A stretch of DNA of 38,972 nt, from the IMG/VR virus record IMGVR_UViG_3300035698_010794, positions 1 through 38,972 of that record; one strand, given 5' to 3'. The DNA is from a virus. Shown one piece after another: positions 31,934-38,187 of this stretch. The notes under the pieces were generated by a model that was not told the DNA's origin, made no database searches, and worked only from the letters and a program-made list of their open reading frames with translations. A program made the translations under genes and the position numbers. The stretch's first letter is position 1; each line of letters starts with the position of its first letter.

Positions 31934-32239
31934 ACGAGAAGAAAACACAGAAGAAGAAAACGCATAAAAGGATTTAGTTTTGCTACAAGAATGGATTGCA
32001 AGGTTAGAGATAACTTTACTTGTCAGATTTGTGGCAGAGAAACCGACTTAGAAGTTCACCACATTTGCAAAAAAAGTGTTTGCTTAAAAGAGTATGGCTG
32101 GTCTATATACGAAGCCAATCATAAAAATAATGGTATAACTCTTTGCACTTATTGTCATTTTAGACAGCACATAGAAAATCTATGGAGAAAGAACATTAAA
32201 ATGTTCAGAACCATAATTGCTAGTAATAGCAGGGGATAA
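31934..32239 (+). CDS. HNH endonuclease with a probable ACG start codon
   Basis: The conserved N-terminal basic segment RRRKRIKGFSFATR lies upstream of the first ATG (31991), in the same frame. No ATG, GTG or TTG precedes it. AAGGTGA is followed, after exactly the same 6-nt spacing as in the preceding gene, by ACG at 31934. Read from there the protein has 101 residues with the HNH core FTCQICGRETDLEVHHI and LCTYCHFRQH. Either ACG initiates or the start was mutated. The stop lies inside a terminator. Confidence 0.7.
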   Translation, partial: TRRKHRRRKRIKGFSFATRMDCKVRDNFTCQICGRETDLEVHHICKKSVCLKEYGWSIYEANHKNNGITLCTYCHFRQHIENLWRKNIKMFRTIIASNSRG

Positions 32240-32256
32240 AATATCCCCACTTTTTT
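32232..32256 (+). terminator. Rho-independent terminator overlapping an HNH stop codon
   Basis: GGGGATA (32232-32238) pairs with TATCCCC (32242-32248) around AAA and is followed by ACTTTTTT. The stop codon of the HNH gene is within the stem and loop. Confidence 0.8.
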
Positions 32257-32257
32257 C

Positions 32258-32286
32258 TTGCTATCCTTAAAGAAGTGTGTTATACT
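32258..32286 (+). promoter_or_regulatory. Promoter of the HNH gene (copy 2)
   Basis: TTGCTA (32258-32263) and TATACT (32281-32286) are 17 bp apart, directly after the terminator. Start of transcription is expected near 32293, two bases before the pseudoknot. Confidence 0.65.
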
Positions 32287-32294
32287 TTAATTAG

Positions 32295-32343
32295 CTGCGA
32301 GGTCTTTTTTATACAACACTCCCCTCCTCGCAGTTGGGAGTGT
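32295..32343 (+). ncRNA. H-type pseudoknot leader of an HNH gene (copy 2)
   Basis: CTGCGAGG (32295-32302) pairs with CCTCGCAG (32326-32333). ACACTCCC (32316-32323) pairs with GGGAGTGT (32336-32343). Both stems are perfect 8-bp helices. The loop TCTTTTTTATACA and the tail up to the ATG match copy 1, while paired bases change in step between the copies, for example ACACTCCC/GGGAGTGT here and ACGCTCCC/GGGGGCGT there. Confidence 0.78.
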
Positions 32344-32357
32344 TTAATTATAAAATT

Positions 32358-33065
32358 ATGCCAAGTGGTGTTTATAAAAGAATATGGGGAATTACAAAGA
32401 AGCAAAAAAGAGAAATAATAAATCTTCGTGAAAAATTCTTGTCTTATGGTGATATTGCTAAGTTAATAACAGAAAAATATAAAGTCAACATTAGTCGTCA
32501 ACGCGTTCATCAAATTACTTCTGGGTACAATTCTCCTTGTTGCAACAAAAAATTGATGAAAGAACTATATAATCGTATAAAAGAAAGAGATGGTTATTGT
32601 TGTCAGTGGGCTAATTTGTGTGATGGTAAAGAGAAAGAGTCTAGTAAATTAATAATCCATCATTTAGATTTTGATGATAGAAATAACGATCCATCAAATC
32701 TTATTACTTTATGTAGGAAGTGCCACGGTTCTTATCATTCTACATATCATCTAAATAAGAATATAACTCTTAATCGTTCTGGAAAATTAGTTGAACGAAT
32801 AAAAATTAAATGTAAATGGTGTAAAAAGGAAATTGAAGTTATTCCTAGTAAAAGAAATAAAAAATACTGTAATGAGAATTGTCGGAAAAATAGAACAAAC
32901 AATAAGGCTTTACAGTATTATATGTTAGCTGTTTTTGATAAAAATACCGTAGTTGAATTGGCAATAAAAACTGGTATTTATCAACCCGCTGTAAGTAAAT
33001 ATATATCACGAGCTATTAGGGAGTATGATTTACCAAGAGTAAACTTATATAAAAATAAAAGATAG
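32358..33065 (+). CDS. HNH homing endonuclease
   Basis: The ATG at 32358 (MPSGVYKR...) follows the pseudoknot; a longer frame would start inside it. The 235-residue protein has an HTH-like N-terminus (EKFLSYGDIAKLITEKYKVN), an HNH core (RDGYCCQWANLCDG; LIIHHLDFDDRNNDPSNLIT; LCRKCHG), a second zinc site (CKWCKKEI, YCNENCRK) and a C-terminal HTH-like part (VVELAIKTGIYQPAVSKYI). It abuts the next promoter at its stop codon. Confidence 0.88.
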   Translation: MPSGVYKRIWGITKKQKREIINLREKFLSYGDIAKLITEKYKVNISRQRVHQITSGYNSPCCNKKLMKELYNRIKERDGYCCQWANLCDGKEKESSKLIIHHLDFDDRNNDPSNLITLCRKCHGSYHSTYHLNKNITLNRSGKLVERIKIKCKWCKKEIEVIPSKRNKKYCNENCRKNRTNNKALQYYMLAVFDKNTVVELAIKTGIYQPAVSKYISRAIREYDLPRVNLYKNKR

Positions 33066-33094
33066 TTGACTTTTAAAAACAATGGGTATATAAT
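33066..33094 (+). promoter_or_regulatory. Consensus-like sigma-70 promoter
   Basis: TTGACT (33066-33071) and TATAAT (33089-33094) are exactly 17 bp apart. The -35 starts on the base after the HNH stop codon. Transcription should begin near 33101. Confidence 0.8.
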
Positions 33095-33103
33095 AGATGT
33101 AAT

Positions 33104-33232
33104 ATGCAGAATTTAAGTAATCACAATTTAATTATTGACTGCAAAGGTCAGATGATAACCTCGCAAGAGGGTGGTTTACTTAAGCCACGCATATTATCGT
33201 CTGTCCTTTTTAGTTTGGAATTAAAATTATGA
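33104..33232 (+). CDS. Possible leader peptide (42 codons)
   Basis: A frame from ATG 33104 (MQNLSNHNLIIDCKGQMITS...) runs through the structured RNA and its stop forms ATGA with the next gene's start. Because it spans the whole RNA structure, it may be a regulatory leader peptide whose translation would melt the fold, or it may be chance. Low confidence. Confidence 0.3.
   Translation: MQNLSNHNLIIDCKGQMITSQEGGLLKPRILSSVLFSLELKL
33146..33211 (+). ncRNA. Three-way-junction RNA with terminator-like end
   Basis: GGTCAGATGATAA (33146-33158) pairs with TTATCGTCTGTCC (33194-33206) with one mismatch and one G-U. Inside are CCTC-GCAA-GAGG (33159-33170, GNRA loop) and GTGGTTT-ACTT-AAGCCAC (33171-33188). 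TTTTT follows at once (33207-33211). With the promoter at 33066 this makes a ~110-nt transcript or an attenuator for the initiator-like gene. I do not recognise a known riboswitch class. Confidence 0.65.
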
Positions 33233-33570
33233 AACAACAATTAAGATTTACTTTAATACTTCACGCCATAAGAATAAAATTAGGAATAACTTTATCCGAG
33301 TATTGCACGGCAGATAGCATTTATCATTTATCAAATAATCCTGATAGTAAAGTTAAAGGTTGGTGTTTTGCTTCTAAAGAATATATTGCAGATTTTCTTG
33401 GAATTAGCGAAAAAACTGTATTTAGAAATGCAAAAAGATTAATAAAGAAAGGGTTAGTAGAGAAAGACCCTATAACAAAACATTTAAGAACTACTAAAAA
33501 ATGGTATGAAAAAGTAGTTATGATGAAACTTAAAAAAGAATATGCTGAAATGTCTACCACTAGGACATAA
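33229..33570 (+). CDS. Winged-helix replication initiator-like protein, possibly C-terminally shortened
   Basis: The 113-residue protein has a winged-helix region at about 20-95 (GWCFASKEYIADFLGISEKT; VFRNAKRLIKKGLVEKD), the type used by phage replication initiators. Its stop TAA is the spacer of the first palindrome downstream. In the same frame after the stop, codons resume a plausible C-terminus with TECPIIYILIITNNNI, so the gene may once have run through the iterons as in other phage initiators. Confidence 0.65.
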   Translation: MKQQLRFTLILHAIRIKLGITLSEYCTADSIYHLSNNPDSKVKGWCFASKEYIADFLGISEKTVFRNAKRLIKKGLVEKDPITKHLRTTKKWYEKVVMMKLKKEYAEMSTTRT

Positions 33571-33662
33571 TGTCCTAGTAACTAAGACACAATGTCTTAG
33601 TAGAGTGAGACAGAATGTCCTATTATATATATATTAATAATTACAAATAATAACATTTAATA
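33559..33662 (+). other. Candidate replication origin: palindromic iterons plus A/T-rich tract
   Basis: ACTAGGACA-TAA-TGTCCTAGT (33559-33579) and ACTAAGACA-CAA-TGTCTTAGT (33581-33601) are perfect 9-bp-arm palindromes. A decayed third lies at 33604-33624 (AGTGAGACA-GAA-TGTCCTATT). Centres are 22-23 bp apart, two helical turns. About 40 nt of nearly pure A/T follow, suitable for unwinding. Confidence 0.6.
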
Positions 33663-33683
33663 CTGCAACTAAAGTTGCTAAAG

Positions 33684-34088
33684 ATGAATAAATTAGAAAA
33701 AGACAAACCAAAACCCAATCAAATAGTAAATCACTTCTTCGTTCTTAAAGGTTGGGATTATAAAGATAAAAAATTTTACAAAGATAATGATATTGTTTAT
33801 GGTCGCCACGTCAAACCAGCTAAAGAATTACTTATCCTCTGCGACCAGAATGTAGATAAGGCAAAAGAAAAATTAAACAAGGTAGCAAAATGGGCTGATA
33901 GTAGAGGTTTAGACTACACGATTGAAACAGTTTTAAAAAAATGGCTCGAGATACTAAAACCAAAAGAAAAAGAACCTTATTTTAGAGATATGAAAATGAT
34001 TAAAAAATTTAACAAGTGGTATTGTATTGATCCTTTCGGCGAATTTTTAGAGTTTGCCGGACTAGAATCAGAAATAATTTATAAATAA
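33684..34088 (+). CDS. Replication-region protein, function unknown
   Basis: The 134-residue protein (ATG 33684) contains HFFVLKGWDYK, VYGRHVKPAKELLILCDQNV and KVAKWADSRGLDYTIETVLKKW. I recall this pattern from small phage proteins that follow replication initiators. An upstream TTG at 33675 is less likely. It is the first gene after the candidate origin. Confidence 0.65.
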   Translation: MNKLEKDKPKPNQIVNHFFVLKGWDYKDKKFYKDNDIVYGRHVKPAKELLILCDQNVDKAKEKLNKVAKWADSRGLDYTIETVLKKWLEILKPKEKEPYFRDMKMIKKFNKWYCIDPFGEFLEFAGLESEIIYK

Positions 34089-34104
34089 TAATAAATAAAA
34101 AACT

Positions 34105-34470
34105 ATGTCAATCTTATTCAAAATAAAAAGAAAATTAGCGGAAAAAGGAATTGGCGACCCTCTTATAACTTTGTTTAAAACGACAAAAGAAATTGAAGAA
34201 ATGAGGAAGAAAGGCGAAATAGTATCAGGTTTTAAGCCAAGCCAAAGGTATAATTTTCATAGAAGACCAGATAAAAAAGGAAAATTTGGTATTTTTTACA
34301 TTAAAAATTCTGGAGAGTTTAGAGGAGCAAAAGTTAAAGATAATCTTATTCCCTTAAAAATTCGCTTTAATTCAAGAAGTAGGGCAGAACAATGGGCTTT
34401 GTGGAACTATAAAGACAGGACAGATTGTTGGCAGATTTTTCAGGAACAAACTAAACTAATTTCTAAATAA
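34105..34470 (+). CDS. Hypothetical protein, early region
   Basis: The 121-residue basic protein (KRKLAEKGIGDPLITLFKTT; RYNFHRRPDKKGKFGIFYI; SRSRAEQWALWNYKDRTDCW) is not recognised. It follows the replication protein after a 16-nt A/T spacer without Shine-Dalgarno. The C-terminal half looks alpha/beta. Confidence 0.6.
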   Translation: MSILFKIKRKLAEKGIGDPLITLFKTTKEIEEMRKKGEIVSGFKPSQRYNFHRRPDKKGKFGIFYIKNSGEFRGAKVKDNLIPLKIRFNSRSRAEQWALWNYKDRTDCWQIFQEQTKLISK

Positions 34471-34501
34471 AACATCAATAATAAATAAAAAATAAAAAAA
34501 T

Positions 34502-35053
34502 ATGACCAGCTTTAAACTCCAAGAAAAATATATACCTGAAAAATGTGATGGATGCGGACAGACGAAAACTTACCTTTTACCAATCGACAAAGGGTCAATC
34601 GATACTCTAAAAGCAATTTCAGTAGCAATTTATAATAAAGGGATTAATTGTGTACACCCTCGCAAGGAACTCGAGATTGGACCAACAACAAAAAATTACG
34701 ATTTAATGATTAAGAATGGATGTTTAACTTCTGTGATGGTTGGCAACCTCTCAAAATTGAGATTTCACGGACTAATCGCAAAGACAGGAGAACAAGCAGG
34801 AAATTATTGCCTAACAACTAAAGCATCAGATTTTCGTAAAGGTAAATTAATTCCTAAATACGCAATTATAAGTAAAGTAACAGGGCATAAGGAAGATTAT
34901 TGGTTGCCTGAAAAACATCAAGTTTCAATTAAAGATTTTTCAAGTGATGAGGCTTATTGGAGCGGAATCAATTTTGAAATTAGAGAGGGCCACATTATTA
35001 AAGACATCGTTCAAGGCGAACATAAGCAATTATTTCTTAGTTCAGTTAAATGA
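34502..35053 (+). CDS. Conserved phage hypothetical protein with zinc knuckle
   Basis: The 183-residue protein has CDGCGQ near the N-terminus, LPIDKGSIDTLKAISVAIYN, INCVHPRKELEIGP, and LTSVMVGNLSKLRFHGLIAK, a string I recognise from a family common in phages and conjugative elements but without known role. It ends in an ATGA overlap with the cytosine methyltransferase pseudogene. Confidence 0.7.
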   Translation: MTSFKLQEKYIPEKCDGCGQTKTYLLPIDKGSIDTLKAISVAIYNKGINCVHPRKELEIGPTTKNYDLMIKNGCLTSVMVGNLSKLRFHGLIAKTGEQAGNYCLTTKASDFRKGKLIPKYAIISKVTGHKEDYWLPEKHQVSIKDFSSDEAYWSGINFEIREGHIIKDIVQGEHKQLFLSSVK

Positions 35054-35671
35054 AAAAACTAAAAATCTTAGACTTATGGAGGAATTGGAGGTAACCGTAA
35101 ATTATGGGGTGATAATCACGAAATCACTATGGTGGAAATTAATCCTAAAATAGCAAGAATATATCAAGACTTTTTTCCTAATGACAAAGTAATTGTTGGA
35201 GATGCTCACCAATACTTATTAGAACATTACAAGGAGTTTGATTTTATATGGAGTAGTCCACCTTGTCCTAGTCATTCAAAAATTAGAAAGAATAGTGCAG
35301 TTGCTAGGGGACAAAACGAAGCAATTTACCCAGAGATGAGTTTGTATCAAGAAGTTTTGTTCTTACAAGGTTATTTTAAGGGAAAGTATTGCGTTGAGAA
35401 TGTAATAGCTTGGTACGAACCTTTAATTAAGCCACAAGAACTAGAGAGCCATTGGTGGTGGGCAAACTTCTTAATTGTAGAATTTAAAACTGGTAAGAGT
35501 AGAGAACACGATAGTGGAATAGAAAAATTACAAGAAAGAAAAGGTTTTGATTTATCTAAATATAGTGGAATAGATAAAATGAAGACATTAAGAAATTGTG
35601 TTGCACCAGAAACCGGAAAACATATTTTAGATTGTGTTTTAGGAAAAATTAAACAAGGAACGTTACTATGA
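35050..35671 (+). pseudogene. Frameshifted cytosine-5 DNA methyltransferase
   Basis: Translation from ATG 35050 reads KKLKILDLW and stops after 14 codons. The next frame (+1) reads YGGIGGNRKLWGDNHEIT..., the continuation of motif I (usually LDLYCGIGG), then MVEINPKIARIYQ, SSPPCPSHS (motif IV with catalytic Cys), VIAWY and RNCVAPETG. The join at about 35074-35081 lacks 2 nt and the motif I Cys. A restart at 35129 would lack the SAM site. The rest of the gene is intact, so the lesion is recent or a sequencing error; programmed shifting is less likely. Confidence 0.75.
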
Positions 35672-36183
35672 ACTCCAAATCACCCATTCTCCTAATAATT
35701 CTTCTCTTAATGGCTAAATACTCACTATGCCAAGTAGAACCCATTACACAGCCAATCAAGCCCTCACAAGCTGATTCTATCATCTATTTAAGGGCAGGAA
35801 AGTTAGATTATGGAGAAGAAATCAAAATTACTGATAATTGTCTAATAAGTGGATATCCACCATTTACAATAGAAAGCCATACTTTAGGAAGTTTAATGGG
35901 AATTGACCGAATTATTAAACGAGCAAACCTCACTCCTTATGCAGAACTGAACAGAATAATCTGGTTTGAAAGTAGCAACGATTCAAATGCCAAGAACCCA
36001 AAGAGCAGTGCGATAGGATTTTGCCAGATTATAAAATCCACCCGTGAGATGATAGAAAAAGCGATTGGAGAAATTGATTGGAAAAATCCTGACGAGCAAT
36101 TAAGGGCTTGTGTGTGGCTTTATGAAAATGGAGTTCCTGAAAATGAATGGGCGGAAACTGAACACCTGTGGAAAACTCATTGA
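35668..36183 (+). CDS. Secreted lytic transglycosylase/lysozyme-like endolysin
   Basis: The 171-residue protein has a signal peptide (KSPILLIILLLMAKYSLC) and a lysozyme-like domain with NRIIWFESSNDSNAKNP, where Glu in WFESS is the likely catalytic residue, SSAIGFCQII and DEQLRACVWLYENG. These match SLT-type domains that cleave peptidoglycan. The signal peptide suggests export by the host Sec system. Its stop codon overlaps the -35 of the following promoter. Confidence 0.8.
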   Translation: MNSKSPILLIILLLMAKYSLCQVEPITQPIKPSQADSIIYLRAGKLDYGEEIKITDNCLISGYPPFTIESHTLGSLMGIDRIIKRANLTPYAELNRIIWFESSNDSNAKNPKSSAIGFCQIIKSTREMIEKAIGEIDWKNPDEQLRACVWLYENGVPENEWAETEHLWKTH

Positions 36184-36193
36184 CAAAGAACTG
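36166..36193 (+). promoter_or_regulatory. Repeat box 1: TGTGGAAAA-type box plus -35 region
   Basis: CTGTGGAAAACTCA (36166-36179) followed by TTGACAAAGAACTG matches the second box at 36363-36394 with one change in each half. TGTGGAAAA is one base from the DnaA box TGTGGATAA. Confidence 0.5.
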
Positions 36194-36208
36194 CAAAAAG
36201 ACTATAAT
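36180..36208 (+). promoter_or_regulatory. Perfect consensus sigma-70 promoter of the HTH gene
   Basis: TTGACA (36180-36185), a 17-bp spacer and TATAAT (36203-36208) match the consensus exactly. The ATG at 36215 falls on the expected transcription start, so the mRNA would be leaderless. Confidence 0.88.
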
Positions 36209-36214
36209 TATAAT

Positions 36215-36397
36215 ATGAGAAAAAATAAATCAGGGCGTATTTCAAAAATAAAAGACATTCAAGAAAAAGTGTTATCTTTACGAAACGCCAATCTTTCGTT
36301 TTCAGAAATTGGCGATACTCTTAACATATCTCGGCAGTTGGCTTTTTATCATTACAGGAGGGCTGTGGATAACTCAACGCTTGACAAAGAATTGTAA
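36215..36397 (+). CDS. Small helix-turn-helix regulator
   Basis: The 60-residue protein has a resolvase/sigma-4-like HTH (VLSLRNANLSFSEIGDTLNI; SRQLAFYHYRRA). The start at 36215 fits the promoter; a longer frame running from the preceding gene is not preferred. Its stop codon lies in the spacer of the second promoter. With repeated boxes at both promoters it may regulate itself and the RNA downstream. Confidence 0.72.
   Translation: MRKNKSGRISKIKDIQEKVLSLRNANLSFSEIGDTLNISRQLAFYHYRRAVDNSTLDKEL
36363..36394 (+). promoter_or_regulatory. Repeat box 2 with exact DnaA box
   Basis: CTGTGGATAACTCA (36363-36376), ACGC, then TTGACAAAGAATTG. TGTGGATAA (36364-36372 region) is the exact complement of the DnaA box TTATCCACA. 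Confidence 0.55.
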
Positions 36398-36409
36398 AGG
36401 ATATATACT
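36381..36409 (+). promoter_or_regulatory. Second consensus promoter, driving a non-coding stretch
   Basis: TTGACA (36381-36386) and TATACT (36404-36409) are 17 bp apart. Transcription would begin near 36416, 155 nt before the next ATG. Confidence 0.78.
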
Positions 36410-36415
36410 TAATGT

Positions 36416-36540
36416 AGGAGTTAAAAAGTAAGGTAGGGTAAGACAGAAGATAACAACGAGCAATCGGATTAAAAACAATCTAACAAATAAATTAAGATTT
36501 GTTTAATCCCAAAAAACTCAATCTCCTTTCTTACCCCTGC
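36416..36540 (+). ncRNA. Long-hairpin non-coding RNA or structured 5' leader
   Basis: GGGTAAGA (36436-36443) pairs perfectly with TCTTACCC (36529-36536), AGAT (36448) with ATCT (36521), GGATTAAA with TTTAATCC (about 36466 and 36502), and AATCT with AGATT. Together they give a nearly continuous rod of about 100 nt with internal loops. The strong promoter just upstream and the absence of a gene for 150 nt support a real RNA. Its rod-with-bulges shape invites comparison with 6S RNA, but no family is established. Confidence 0.6.
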
Positions 36541-36570
36541 TGATATACATAATCTAACTTCTGCAAAACA

Positions 36571-36759
36571 ATGAAATACATTATATCAATTCTCGCCCTT
36601 CTTCTTTTTATAAGCTTTATAATCACAAAAGGAATAGACCGCCACGAATTAGTAGAATGTGAACAACTACAACTCCAATCCAAATCATACCCCCTTTTCT
36701 ATTCAACAAGTTACCAAAAAGAAATGTGTTCTCAATTTAATATAATTTTAATCAAATGA
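36571..36759 (+). CDS. Small membrane-anchored protein
   Basis: The 62-residue protein has an N-terminal hydrophobic helix (YIISILALLLFISFIIT) followed by IDRHELVECEQLQLQS and YSTSYQKEMC. I recall the 'DRHExxECxxWQxxAxxYPxFYxTxWQKxQC' pattern from small proteins of phages and uncultured bacteria. The two Cys may form a disulphide outside the membrane. It may be a superinfection-exclusion or similar membrane protein, which is speculative. Confidence 0.6.
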   Translation: MKYIISILALLLFISFIITKGIDRHELVECEQLQLQSKSYPLFYSTSYQKEMCSQFNIILIK

Positions 36760-37121
36760 ACAAAGTAAAATGGGAAACGCCAAATCCATTTTTGGGAGGA
36801 GGACGTAATTCTACTCTTCAAGGAAAAGGTTTCTATCTTTCATATAATCCAAATACTCGTTCTACTGAACTTGGTGGTATGTTAGATGATGTTCTTCATT
36901 GTGCTACAGGAAAAGATAAGAACTATACAGGAGAAGAAACGGCACTTGTGAAAGAAGGTAAAGATAATAAGTTCTATATTCTTAATGGCGACTTTAGAAA
37001 AGAATATGAAGAGTTAGTTAATAAAGGATTTAAGGTTTGTTATAAGTTCTATTTAAAAGCTAAAAAAGAAAAAGGTTCAAAGTTTAGTGAAGAAAAAATA
37101 AAAGAATTAACCAATAAATAA
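36756..37121 (+). CDS. Hypothetical early protein
   Basis: The 121-residue protein (KWETPNPFLGGGRNSTLQGK; FYILNGDFRKEYEELVNKGF) starts by ATGA overlap with the membrane protein gene. It looks alpha/beta with a basic C-terminal helix and is not recognised. Confidence 0.65.
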   Translation: MNKVKWETPNPFLGGGRNSTLQGKGFYLSYNPNTRSTELGGMLDDVLHCATGKDKNYTGEETALVKEGKDNKFYILNGDFRKEYEELVNKGFKVCYKFYLKAKKEKGSKFSEEKIKELTNK

Positions 37122-37122
37122 A

Positions 37123-37353
37123 ATGACATTTACAAGTTTTTTAGAACGTAAGTGCATAGAGGAAACTCACTGCATTAAGGACAATTTTCAAGAACACTGG
37201 GAAGAATTTATCAGCATAGATGAAGAAGATAGGTTAAATGAATATGCAGAGGAGTGGAAGAAACAAGAAAATGCAAGAGAATCAAAATCAGATTTAGAAA
37301 CTATTTTGACAAGACAAGAAGATATAATGATTGAAATTCAAAAATTAAAATAA
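37123..37353 (+). CDS. Hypothetical acidic helical protein
   Basis: The 76-residue protein (RKCIEETHCIKDNFQEHWEE; WKKQENARESKSDLETILTR) is acidic and helical. It follows the previous gene after 1 nt. No family recognised. Confidence 0.6.
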   Translation: MTFTSFLERKCIEETHCIKDNFQEHWEEFISIDEEDRLNEYAEEWKKQENARESKSDLETILTRQEDIMIEIQKLK

Positions 37354-37378
37354 TAAATAAATATGACTAAAGAATACT

Positions 37379-37759
37379 ATGCCATCAGGAGTTTATAAAA
37401 GAAAACCATTTACCGAAGAACATAGAAGAAAGATACGGAATGCTCAAAGAGGAGAAAAAAGTCATTTATGGATAGACGGTAGACATACTTATAAAAGAAA
37501 AATTTATCTTAATGAAAGAAGACGAGCAAGAAAATTAAACGCAGATGGTTATCACACTCAAGGAGAATGGGAATTACTAAAAACACAATATGGCTTTACT
37601 TGCCCTTGCTGTGGAAAAGAAGAAAGTGAAATAACTTTATCAGAAGACCATATTATTCCATTGAGCAAAGGTGGTTCAGATTACATTGAGAACATACAGC
37701 CATTATGTCGAAGCTGTAATTCAATAAAACATACTAAAATAATTAAATATAAAATATGA
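37379..37759 (+). CDS. HNH homing endonuclease
   Basis: The 126-residue protein starts MPSGVYKRKPFTEEHRRKI (same first eight residues as the HNH at 32358). It has a basic middle and a classic HNH core: CPCCGKEESEITLSEDHIIP and PLCRSCNSIKH. An 11-codon frame from ATG 37363 (MTKEYYAIRSL) precedes it and may be the cut end of a gene it interrupted. Its stop overlaps the ERF start by ATGA. Confidence 0.9.
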   Translation: MPSGVYKRKPFTEEHRRKIRNAQRGEKSHLWIDGRHTYKRKIYLNERRRARKLNADGYHTQGEWELLKTQYGFTCPCCGKEESEITLSEDHIIPLSKGGSDYIENIQPLCRSCNSIKHTKIIKYKI

Positions 37760-38187
37760 AAGAAGAAAAAACACTTTTACAAAAAATCGGCGAGATACAA
37801 AGAGAAATAGGGGCGATAGAGAAAACCAAAGAAAACCCCTTTTTCAAATCAAGCTACTTTGACATCAATGGTTTATTAGAGGTTCTAATGCCTCACCTAA
37901 AGAAACACAATATAGTAATCTCCCAACCAATCAGCACTATTACAGGGTCAAATGTTCACACAGTATTAAAAACAATAGTGTCAGACGGAAACGAAACAAT
38001 GGAATCAGAATTCCCACTTCCAACAATCCAAGACCCTCAAAAAATGGGTTCAGCTATAACTTACTACCGAAGATACTCCCTACAATCCCTATTCTGCTTA
38101 CAGGCTAAAGACGACGACGGAAACCAAGCCAGTAAAGAAACCAAAGCTAATAAGAAAGCTGATACAACTGACGACCTAAAACTATGA
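37756..38187 (+). CDS. erf: ERF-family single-strand annealing protein
   Basis: The 143-residue protein has the ERF features KIGEIQREIGAIEKTKENPF, GLLEVLMPHLKKHNIVI and QKMGSAITYYRRYSL followed by AKDDDGN. ERF proteins pair complementary single strands in phage recombination and genome repair. The C-terminal tail is short and Lys-rich. The next gene encodes a matching nuclease. Confidence 0.92.
   Translation: MKEEKTLLQKIGEIQREIGAIEKTKENPFFKSSYFDINGLLEVLMPHLKKHNIVISQPISTITGSNVHTVLKTIVSDGNETMESEFPLPTIQDPQKMGSAITYYRRYSLQSLFCLQAKDDDGNQASKETKANKKADTTDDLKL

Noticed and set aside
32301-32312. Slippery T TTT TTA heptamer next to a pseudoknot (programmed frameshift)
   Set aside because: No reading frame passes through it; it lies inside the untranslated leader.
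36110-36214. N-terminal extension of the small HTH protein into the transglycosylase gene
   Set aside because: The perfect promoter would start transcription after those codons; the extension is out-of-frame transglycosylase sequence.
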